From: Lepidostoma basale
Lineage: Eukaryota; Arthropoda; Insecta; Trichoptera; Lepidostomatidae
DNA length: 64,000 nt
Assembly: GCA_022606425.2 (NCBI GenBank)
Contig: JAHDVF020000751.1
Span: 444,501-508,500, forward strand
Direction: 5' to 3'
In this document: one piece after another, positions 11,350 to 21,900 of the stretch
Layout: the number at the start of each line of letters is the position of its first letter
How positions within the stretch are numbered: position 1 is the stretch's first letter
Translations under genes and position numbers: made by a program
The notes under the pieces: model-generated
Seen by the model: only the letters and a program-made list of their open reading frames with translations
Databases searched by the model: none
What the model was told of the DNA's origin: nothing

Positions 11350-11765
11350 TCTCATCTAAGGTCTCATCTTCAGACTTATCAGGGGATTCTTTGAGAACTC
11401 CGTTATCTTGGAGGCTATCCATCTTTATGTTCCAGATGGTTATCTTCGACAGCGTCAGTACAGACTATTTTATCTCCCAGCATGCAGAACCAACCTGCCT
11501 CTGGTGATGCCGGTGGGGAGAGCAATCAAACTGCTGAACATGATCGCTTCGGAGATGGACGTTTTTCATATTCGTGAAAGCACATTCAGAAGACAAATAC
11601 TCTTGACTTTGGAGAGTATCTTGTATTCCTAATGTCGAACCATCTCTCATGCGTTCCTGGTATTATATATTTTTTTATGTTTTACCTGTTCTCAATAGAT
11701 GCCTTAAACTATAATTGTTGTTTGTAATATCTTTTGAGAAAATAAACTGATTTGATTTGATTTGA
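11350..11765 (+). mobile_element. LINE family C 3' fragment with GATTT tail
   Basis: Open frame 11408-11632 reads VPDGYLRQRQYRLFYLPACR, TNLPLVMPVGRAIKLLN and ends RRQILLTLESILYS. This is a LINE ORF2 C-terminus of the type RTN...P...DVF...F. The 3' UTR has AATAAA followed by CTGATTTGATTTGATTTG. Copies at 30.1 and 61.0 kb align along its length. Confidence 0.8.
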
Positions 11766-11767
11766 AC

Positions 11768-11872
11768 CTCTACCACATTTATTCTGCTCTCATCCTTCTT
11801 CTGCCAGTTCCATGCTTCACTTCCATACATCAGGGTTCGTACTAAAACTCCAGTGTGAATAGCCATTTTTGC
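11768..11872 (-). mobile_element. LINE family A fragment
   Basis: Reverse strand reads AIHTGVLVRTLMYGSEAWNW then KKDESRIN. It abuts the family C tail. Confidence 0.7.
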
Positions 11873-11999
11873 TTTAATTCTAACTAAAGTTATTAACTTT
11901 TAATAAAAGAGTTCTTTAACTAAAACTAAACTTAGCTCTTTAACTAAAAAATAGTTATTTAACTGATAATTTTTAATAAAATACTTCTTTAACTGTTAC

Positions 12000-12405
12000 T
12001 AACTAACTAACCATCATGCCACACTTTTCTTTCCTGACATATTTCTCTCGCTTCCTCAACATTCATACATCGTGTCATGCACGCGCGTCGATTTCTCTGA
12101 CTCCTCACATGGCCGACATTCAATATTTGATTTATTTGATTGTGCCACGTTTTCCTCGGTCTTCCTCTATTTCTGGTTCCATTTACATCACTAACATACA
12201 ATTTTTATTACCATTCTTTCTTCATTCATTCTTTCCATATGTCCAAACCATCTTAATGATCCTTTCATTATTTTGTTCATGACACCATTCACTTCTTATA
12301 TTTTCATTCGACACTATCATACACAGAGTATCCACACATTCGTCTAAGAGATCTCATTTCTACTACATTTATTCTACTTTCATCCTTCTTTTGCCAGTTC
12401 CATGC
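12000..12405 (-). mobile_element. LINE family A 3' fragment with TTAG tail
   Basis: Reverse strand reads NGTRNRGRPRKTWHNQINQI and RRACMTRCMNVEEAREIC; the tail appears as ACTAACTAACC at 12000. Region 11880-12000 before it is AT-rich low-complexity sequence. Confidence 0.8.
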
Positions 12406-12962
12406 ATTATTGAACTGTTAATTTGATATAATCTATATAAGTGGGGTGATGTTCTTTCTAGGATATAGATTTTGTACTAAAATATTGTGTATGAGCACTG
12501 CTCCCCTGCTAATATACTGTAAAGTCTTCCTACTGGCATTATGGAGGTAGGTTGGTTCTGCATGGCAGAATGAAAAACAGCCAAATATACTTATTTAATT
12601 AAGTGAGCTCAAGTTTTAAACAATGTTGAAAAGTCGTAGATAATACTAGAGTGATTATTTTAAAGAAATGAATAAAAAATGTCTTAAAAACAATATTTGT
12701 TTTACTTTTAAAATAAGATATTGTACATTGATTGTATATGTTTTCGTCATCTTCGCTCGCCGTCTTTTAAATTGAAGCGTTACGCTGCAGATTATAGCAG
12801 GTTCAATGCGATTTTAAGTTATAAAATGAGAAAACATCGAAACATATTGTAACTAAAACATAGGAAAATACGTGAATATAACGGGTATATTAATCTGAAA
12901 TAAGTAATCGTTGAAAGGGTAACGGATGTAGCAATTGAATAATTGACTGTGTGCCCATTTAC

Positions 12963-13062
12963 CCGATAATCCGATGACTACGATGCCAGGAAGGATGAAA
13001 ACAGAGTTGGAGAATCCATGTTCGAAGAGCCCGTCGTCAGGAGCGCTGCCTAGGTCCACCAT
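12963..13062 (-). CDS. Putative first coding exon of a small membrane protein
   Basis: ATG at 13062 opens MVDLGSAPDDGLFEHGFSN, followed by a hydrophobic run SVFILPGIVVIGLS, and a good donor (G|GTAAAT, phase 1) ends the exon at 12963. The surrounding DNA is not repetitive. The phase and the hydrophobic end parallel the exon at 1068-1347. Joining to the internal acceptor there (1313) would keep the frame (G+AG = Glu). It could therefore be an upstream exon of the same gene or an alternative first exon. Evidence is limited to the ATG, donor and composition. Confidence 0.4.
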
Positions 13063-13150
13063 TTTGGATATTAACTATAATCAACTGGTAGTAGCCGGCA
13101 CTAACTAATTAGTAGTTTAATCCGCGACAGATTATTCGAAGGTGAGAGCC
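13063..13150. promoter_or_regulatory. Possible divergent promoter and 5' noncoding exon of the zinc-finger gene
   Basis: This non-repetitive stretch separates the - strand ATG at 13062 from + strand sequence that has a donor-like TTCGAAG|GTGAGAG near 13140. The zinc-finger gene needs a noncoding exon upstream of the acceptor at 15910, and this is the nearest good donor I see. Entirely inferred. Confidence 0.2.
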
Positions 13151-13524
13151 ATTGTTTGTTTATTAACCGAGATAACACATCCCGCCGGCAAGGTACAATG
13201 CGCAACTTAGGAGTTTGACGTTTCTGAAAACAAAATAGAGGCCTTAATACTTAACGTACGTTTATATTTCTATCTCGCTCCAATGCTTGAATTATAACGA
13301 AAGGTTTATGATAACGTACAAAATTTTACTTCGTTATGGGTTAAGTAGTAGGCAGTAATTTTATTGTTATTTTATAAGCAAATTTCACGAAAGTAAATCT
13401 TCATAAACATTTTTTTGGACCAACAATATTTAATTCTGTTAAAGAAACTCTTACTTATATGTTTTGTTTTTACTTAGATAAAATTATTCATTAAATAAAG
13501 AATAAAGTATTGTCTCAACATTTA

Positions 13525-13745
13525 ACTTTTCTCATACTTCTTCTTCTTCTTCTCCAGCGCTACAACCCTTGGTGGGTCTTGGCCTCCTCCAAGAAACGTC
13601 TCCATCCCGTCCTGTCTCTGGCCGCCACCTCCCAGTCTTGCTGCTCCAGGACCCGAGAATCTGCCACGGCACCATCCACCCATCGCAGTCTCGGCCTACC
13701 GATGCTTCTTCGCCCTGCTGGATTGTCATACAACACTTTTCTCAT
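13525..13745 (-). mobile_element. LINE family H 3' end with GAA tail
   Basis: Reverse strand reads RKVLYDNPAGRRSIGRPRLR, WVDGAVADSRVLEQQDWEVA and ends RRFLEEAKTHQGL, then GAAGAAGAAG. Typical post-RT tail (GRP.LRW...W..AA.DR..WR). Confidence 0.7.
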
Positions 13746-13771
13746 ACTATCAACCGAATGAGTGAAAAATA

Positions 13772-14030
13772 TCTTCTTCTTCGAGTGCTATGTCAGGTGC
13801 CCCCGACGTCGGCTATCACCCTGGCGTAGGCCTCTCTATCCTGCGCCAGACGAAACAACTCTCCCACCCCGAACTTCGGTACATTCCTTGATATTCTCGA
13901 GCCAGGACATCTGGGGTCTTCCCACATCGCGCCTACCCTCGATCTTCCCTTTTAAGATGAGGTGCATCAGATCGAATTTCTTGTTGCAAAGAATGGGTCC
14001 CAAATATGTGAAAAATATAGAATAAGAAAT
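13772..14030 (-). mobile_element. LINE family D 3' end with GAA tail
   Basis: Reverse strand encodes KIEGRRDVGRPQMSWLENIK and a V-x-A-Y-A-R-V-I-A-type end, with CTTCTTCTTC at the tail. Divergent from the 24-kb copy. Confidence 0.65.
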
Positions 14031-14154
14031 TATACAGAAATGCCAACATTTTTTTGATTTGACAATGACTTGACTTAACAAATTTTCTTTAGAAAATGCA
14101 TCATTTCTACCAAATTAACCCGTTTTTTTAATTTATCTATATTTTTTGTAAATC

Positions 14155-14720
14155 TGAACAACAACAACAACCGTTTCTCCGAAAGGGCGTGATGGTTTGT
14201 TGCTTACATTCATACAGCGAGTCATACACGTACGACAGTTTTTTCGACTTCGATTATTTCAATTAATTTGGTCATGTCATTTTTTCTTCGGTTTTCCTCG
14301 ACTCCGAAATCCATTACATTGTTAACGCACACTTTTATAATCATTCTAATCTTTTCTTTTTTCATTCATGCGTTCCATGTTCAAACTAACGCAGTGATCA
14401 TTTCAAACAGTGATCATGTGATCATTGACGACCTTCGTGGCAGAGTGGTAAGAGCTCTGACTTCCATACCGAAGGTCCCGGGTCCCGGGTCCCGGGTTCG
14501 GCAGTGTGATTGTCACACTGTCTTTGGTCTGGTGTAGAATTCACGTGACAATAAAATGGCGATAGATTGGCTACCTATCATATGTCATGTGAATCATCAA
14601 TATAATAGCTTAAAATAATGTGTATACAGTAATTGGGTTCAACAGTATACAAGAAAAAAAAATATTCATAATACTTTCTTCCGCTTCCCATTCCTTTCTG
14701 ATATTTTCATTTACAAAGAC
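14155..14720 (-). mobile_element. LINE subfamily A2 fragment split by a SINE
   Basis: Reverse-strand A2 sequence at 14155-14405 resumes at 14660-14720 (ATAATACTTTCTTCCGCTTC). The interruption is the tRNA-type SINE at 14415-14610, which is therefore younger. Confidence 0.6.
14415..14610 (+). mobile_element. tRNA-derived SINE (SINE-T), B-box region triplicated
   Basis: A-box TGGCAGAGTGGT and B-box GGTTCGG are followed by the family body (GTGTGATTGTCACACTGTCT, TTCACGTGACAATAAAATGG) and the end CATGTGAATCA. Just before the B-box the 7-mer TCCCGGG occurs three times in tandem. Copies at 19345, 28380, 29194, 45415 and 58990. Confidence 0.75.
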
Positions 14721-15910
14721 AAATTTATATCTTTATTTCCGTGAGAATGAAAATCTTTATACTGAAATATTTTCAGATACAGATTCATTAAAACGGAAAT
14801 GACAATACAACATTTTAAGTAAACTAATTTGTTTGATATGATTGGCTTTAATAAATTTCCTTTTTGTAAACATACAAAAGCTTTCAAAACGTACCCCATT
14901 AATTTTTGACAGAAATCTATGCACTGTACTTTATCTGTTTCAAAGGTTTTCCATTTTGATATGATATTATTGTGCTCCGGTTGTTTTAAACGCTTAGTAT
15001 AATGAGAAAATCAGCAAAAATCATTAAAACTGTCATCGAATTATGTGTATTGTGACATTTTTGCAAGATAATTAGTAAGTATTACATTTTTAACGCCTTT
15101 CAAATCTTTTCCGCCATAATTTTCATTCACCTGCACAGGCCGGTAGAGCAAAACATGTCAGCCATGACAGACCGACGGGCGGTGTGATAACAGGCCACTA
15201 ACAATCTTCTATCATGATCCAATTTTCACAAAAATGTTTAAATTACACCCCTATTATTTGAAAAACCCAAATAAAAAGTACATTCGGATAAGCAACGTAA
15301 TATGCCTTTAGAATATTAACAGATTATTCATTATAATATCGCATTTTATTGACATTTTTTACTTATGACAGCTATTATCTACTTTCCCGCCAATACTAAG
15401 CGTAATTTTGATAACAGATATTTATACTTAATTTTAAATATATTCTATGAATTTCTTAATTTGTTTTGCACCGAAATTATGGAAATGCATAATTTTTCAT
15501 ACAACTGAGAAAACATTGATGAATTGTCTTGTTTTAGTATATATTATTACTATCCTCGTTCACTACCGATCCGGAAAATTTTATTATTAATCGCATTTTT
15601 TTAAGACAAATAATTTTAAATTCGAAAACTTTCCCATCGGCTCTTTCAAATTATTATTTTTCTTTAAACCATTATTCAATAACACAATTAAAAAAAATAT
15701 ATAGATGATACCAATGTTACTAGCATATTTGTTGATTTTATTTAAATTAATTGTTTGATATATTTAAAACTGAAACGAGGTGGTCATGCTCGAATAGAAA
15801 ATGTGTTCTATCTGATTTAATGGGTGTTAAAATATTAACAAGTATTATTTAAAATATTATTTGTTTAATTCTTATTCTAAATTTGGTTCTTTATTTGTCC
15901 TTTTTTCCAG

Positions 15911-18900
15911 GAAATTGAACAATGTCATCTTCCATCATAGTTTGTCTTCAAAATATTGAGGATGAGAGTACACCCGTGGAGGTGCATTCCAATGATGACT
16001 TCCATACCTTCATCAACAGAGCTAGGTAAATTAAATTATCAAACATTTTTTATTGGCTCTCTATAAATCATCCAATTTATTATATTTTATGTGTCATTTG
16101 TTTTTTTTTTAACCTTTTTTTCTTCAATTACAAATTGAAAAGAAGTCAAGAATACAAGAAATGATACATAGTAGTCATACTGACTGGCTGTAAATTTATT
16201 GCTTGTTTTATTTTTATGTATTTTTTTAGTATTATTTGTATTTAAAATAAAATAAAATAAAAACATTGCACTTTGTTTTTCACCACTATGCCGTTTTTTA
16301 AATTGCCCACTAGTTTCGCTTGTACCCAAGCTTCCTCAGGGCTTCGTAATAACCTGTTAAGTTAAATCGAGATAATATCAACATTATTTGAGAACAGTAC
16401 ATAAATATTTGTAAATTTTAGAAATCATTCACTTTGGAATCTCACATTCAATTGTTTTCGTACTTTTATTTGTTATTACTTGCTAAGATAGTATTGGTTT
16501 CTATATTCCAAATTTACAGTATTTTTTGTAATCTTACTAAAAAGTGTTTTGTTTTGGTTAAAAGGTCTAATAACTGACTTTTAAATATAAGCATGGAATA
16601 TATTAGACGCTAGTTAGCATTGACCATTGTATGTTATATGATTTCAGAATGGTTCTCAAGAAAGATGTTGACATATCCACCATCACAGGAGGGGAAGAAG
16701 TTTCTTTATCTGATAATGTTTACCAGTACATCATGGATTCTCAAATTGTTCTCGACAGTCATGTTTATTTAAATCAAAGTGACGAAATCCACATTGATGA
16801 AAACCAAACCAATGACAACAAAATGGTTGTCAGTATTCACGAAGAGAAAATGTTATCGTGCACAGGTGATGAAAGCTTACAAGATCACGAAGAGATGGTG
16901 TACGTCTTAAGTGATGGTCAATTATTAAACGAAAACGAAGAATGTGACGAAACGTTTACTGATTCGTTACATCTTGAAAGCAATGTACAAGAAATGCAAT
17001 CGGAAACCAATTCAGATGTTATAGATGAAACAACCATATTTGAGATTGTTGATAACGTTTCGGATTCGTTGAATCTCATTTCATATGATAATTCAGATGT
17101 CTTGAATTCTAAATATACTTCCAAAAGGGCCGCGAGATGTCACTTGTGCATGCTATTTATAACTTCAAATGCTTTTGTGACGTATATTTTTGATCCTGAA
17201 GATCAACTCTATATGAGAAAAAGCACGGCTCGAAAATCAGTCGGTAATCCAAAAGTCATTTGTTCTTCTTGTCTGGATAAAAATTTTGTTAAATACGAAT
17301 CGGATGCGATATCTTCACAAAAAGATAAGTATTTAGTGATTAGAAACAATGTGCAGACGATTTATAATAGAATCGATGAATCTCGACCCATTCACACAAA
17401 GTCTAAACTTTTGAATGAGGTTTTGGTCAAAGGTGAGAGTTTACAAGTCTTGGAGGATTCACGTATAGTGAAAAAAGAAAATGGAAGGTTTGATGTATTC
17501 AACGATTTGAAGAATGTGGAACCATCAACTTTGCTTGTGGATATCGCCAAAGCGGAAAAGGAGGATCCTTTGTATACATGCAGGTTGTTATTTCTATAAT
17601 ATTATATGTTGATATTAATAAAGCAAACAAATGATAAATTAAAACAAAATAATCATTTTGTTTTCTTACAATTTTATATTATTCACTTAATTTTGTTTTG
17701 TGATGTTGGACAATCGAAGTGTGTGCGGGAGATGCCTATTGGTGGCGATGAGGTTCGCAACCCATCACACCGCGTCTCCCGCAGGGCGAAAAGAGAAGGA
17801 TGGAGTGCCGCATCGGTTAAAGTGCGACAGTCCATTCTTTCTGCCTACCCTTTCGGGGAGACGGCGTGATGGTAAGTTAGTTAGTTAGTTAAGTTTGTTT
17901 TAAAACAAAAAGCTTTCACTATTAATTCATAGATGGAGCATCATACAGATCTAAACTATTATTATTTTAAATAGTCCATTGTTTTGCCGAAACACTACGA
18001 TACTTTAATATTATAAACTGTTAAATTAAAAAAAACTTTGTTTTATGTATCACAATTGCATTTTTGTTTTACGCGACAGCTGTTTCGTCAACCTATGTTG
18101 ACATCATCAGGTGTTACAATAATATACCAAATGTCAAATTTTCGGGATTTTTAGAATCTTTATGTGTATTTGTTGTATGTGTAATGGTGCACTTAAAGTT
18201 GTCATCGCAAACAAAAGCCTATCCAAAAAAGCTAAGATGGCAGTGCACAATGGTGTTCTTGTGCCGACCCTTATGTATGGAAGTGAAGTATGGAACTGGC
18301 AAAAGAAGGATGAAAGTAGAATAAATGCAGTAGAAATGAGATCTCTAAGACGAATGTGTGGCAAATCTGTATATAATAGAGTGACAAATGCAAGTATAAG
18401 AAGTGAATGTGGTGCGAATGAAAGTGTTATGAACAAAATAAGGAAAAGGTCATTAAGATGGTTTGGACACATGGAAAGAATGAGTGAAGACAGAATGGTA
18501 AAGAAGGTATATGTAAACGGCGTGAACGGAGCTAGAAATAGAGGAAGGCCGAGGAAAACGTGGCACGATCAAATCAATCAAATATTGAATGTCGGTCACG
18601 TGAGGAGTCGGAAAAATCGACGTGCGTGCATAACAAGATGTATGAATGTAGAGGAAGCGAGAGACGTATGTCAGGACAGAACAGTGTGGCGTTCCATTCT
18701 TTCTGCCTACCCCTCCGGGGAGACGGCGTGATGGTAAGTTAGTTAGTTAGTTAGTCAATTTGACATAGGAACAAATATTATTTTTTTATTAATTTTTTTT
18801 TTTATTAATCTTTTGAAAGTCAATTCAATTAAATTAATTCAGATTTAAAAGTTTAGTCAACATTACATATTTATCAAATGATTTTACTGAAATCTCTTGA

Positions 18901-21900
18901 TGGAAGTAAATTTTAAATAATAATTGAAGACTACAGGGGAAAAACAAGGAATGTCAGTAGAAGGTTAATTTGAATAAATTGAGAATAAAGCTAATCAAAG
19001 TCTACATATTTCTTAGCAATTAGCAATCGATTATCTGGCCATAGTCGATGACACACATGATTTTTGAATATGAAAATTTTACTGTGGATAGATACGTACA
19101 AATGCCGCTAGATGGCATTATTACATTTATTTTGAATTTTAACTGACATTCCTTGTTTTTCTTTGTAGTCTTCAATTGACATTGGACCGTTCTTATGATG
19201 CCAGTGAGCCTGGCGAAACCGGTCGCTGTCGAAATAACTACAAAAGTTTTATTTAATTATTATTTTACATATTTATTGTTGATATTGAATTATGAAAAAC
19301 TCGGTATTTAGTATTTTATATTAAGGAAAACTTATAAGGAAAGAGGACGGCCTTCGTGACAGAGTGGCAATAGCTATGACTGCCACACCAAATGTCCTGG
19401 GTTCGATTCCCGGCGATGACACCGTGAAAAAAATTATGCTGTCTTTGATCTGGTAGAATTTTTACGACAATTAAAATGGCGATAGACTTGCTATCTATCA
19501 CATGTCATGAGAATCAATAGTTTATTCTTCTTCTTTTGGTGCCGTGCCAGGTCCCCCCAATGTTGGCGATCACTACAGCAAAGGTATTCGCCATAGTGAT
19601 TCCTGGGAAAAGGTGACCAGAGTGGTTTCCCGTTGCCTTCTCTGGTGGATTTTTCTGGCGGGGCTACCTTCCCTTAGCTGGTTGGATCTGGTTTGGAGGC
19701 GCCAGAAACTCGCCTTTCATCCCCTCGTTATCTGCTGTGATCATACGGTTATGAGTGTGACCCCATTGCCCGGGGTTCGCGACAGGGACGCTAACGAGTT
19801 GGACTAGTCAGTAGTGTTGCTGGTGGAATGCAACTGGGCGTTTCGCAGCATTTTATAGAATCACACCCTCCAGCAAGATGTGACTTGCCGCGACCCTACT
19901 GTCAATTCGAACCCCCGACCCTACTGACAATTCGAACCCCGAAATAGTGTATTAATTGGTAAAATTTAGTTCAAATAACCTCTTTAATACAAAATTGTGG
20001 AAAGCAATGGGAAACTACCACAAAAAAGGCCCAAGTGGCATCCTAAGAACCAGCAAAAATATATTAATAAACTTTGCTGCATTGAAACAAAAATATAGGT
20101 TAAGTTATGTTAAGGTAAGGTTTTATTTACTTCTGATACTCGTGTGTTCCTCAGACTTTGCAGTAAAGAGTTTGCTGTCCTTCCACTGCAGCACAGCTTA
20201 GAGCATGTGGTGCGACTCGCTGACCAGGATATCTTCCCCTGCGTGCTCTGCGAATTTGGTGAGTGGATTAGCATTTAACCAATTATTTCAGAATAGTATC
20301 TTCTTCTTCAAGTGCTCTGTCGGGTCCCCCCAACGTTGGCGATCACCTCGGCGAACCTGCCCTGTCCTGCGCCGCTCGGAACAGCTCCTCTACACTTCAG
20401 ATGCCGGTCTACTCCCTCACGTTTCGCAGCCAGGACATTTGTGTCCTTCCGGGCCCTCGGCGTCCCTCAACTTTCCCCTCCAATATTAGTTGGAGAAGGT
20501 GATACTTTTCCCCGCGCAGTATATGACCCAGATGTGAGATCTTTCGAACCTTGATAGTTGATAACAATTCCCTGTCAACTCTAGCTCGCCTCAGGACTTC
20601 GGTATTGGTAACCATGTCTGTCCAGGGAACTCTGAGCATTCGGCGATGGAGCCATATTTCAAATGCAAGACCACACATAGCATTTGATCATTCTCTGGCG
20701 GAGTTTCAAGTTTACGTTATCATTGCAGAAGAGTGATTTCATTTTATTAAACGTAGCTCTTGCTGCCTCAATTCTGCATCTAATCTCTACATCTGAGTCA
20801 AGAGATTGCGTTAGTATGCTGCCGAGGTATTTAAATTTTACAGAATAGTATAATAAATTAAAATTAAAATATACCGCCACGCGAGGATTCGAAGAAATCG
20901 ACGTGTGTGCACGACACGCTGTATGAATTTTGAGGAATCAAGAGAAGTATGTCAGGAAACAGTAATGTGCCAATTTATTCTTTGTGCCTACCGTTTGGGA
21001 GACGGTGTGATGGTCAGTTAGTTAGTTACCTTATTGTATAAGTCAAGATGGACTTTCACCAGTAATTTTTCATTAACAAAGAGCGCGAGCCAAGTTTTCC
21101 ATCTTCCTGTTTATCGCACTAACTACGCTCAGAGCGCGGCATTGTATCAAATCTGTGATAACTACAACATGCATTTTGGAGACTTTGATGTCTTTCATTT
21201 GAACGAGCGAAATTTTAAGAAAATGATCGGAGCAACATTTCGGCGTAGATGTGACCACGATGTTACGTGATATTATAATACTCGTATATTACTTTTTTTA
21301 TTTATCTTAATTTTATTTTTTATTTCTAGTACTATAAGTATTTTAACTCTTAAATATTATGTATACCTTATTTTGTCTTAATTTAACTTCAATCTCATTT
21401 CACACTATCATTTGTTAATTGTTAACTATTATTTTATATTTGTGGTGGCATGTAATTGGCCTTATTTTAATTATTCTAAATGTTTTTTTTATTATATATA
21501 TGTTATTGATATCGCTGTATGTTACACTTAATAAATAAAACAATAATCTTTCTTAGATTTTTTATTGTGAATGTATATTTTTCTAGGCAATTCTTTGTGG
21601 GTATTTTTAGGTAATTTATTAACCCCTTTTCAATAAATCATTTAATATTGTAATCAATCAATCAAAAAATATTGTAATCATATCTGGTCTATTGTTTGGC
21701 ATATAGATAGGAGTGACATCTCCAGGCGGCTTCTAACAATGCGCTAATGGCGGGGTAGCCATTCACATTGAGTTAAAAAAAAAAAAGATGTCCTGCTTAA
21801 TAAACATAAATCTCCATAGATGGCGTTAGTATGTACATTATATATAGAGTAATCTTAAAAAAGATTAACATATGTATTCAAAATCTTCATAGATGGCACA

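Noticed and set aside
19345..19440. tRNA gene
   Set aside because: A- and B-boxes are present but the sequence lacks a full cloverleaf and continues into a SINE body found at five other sites.
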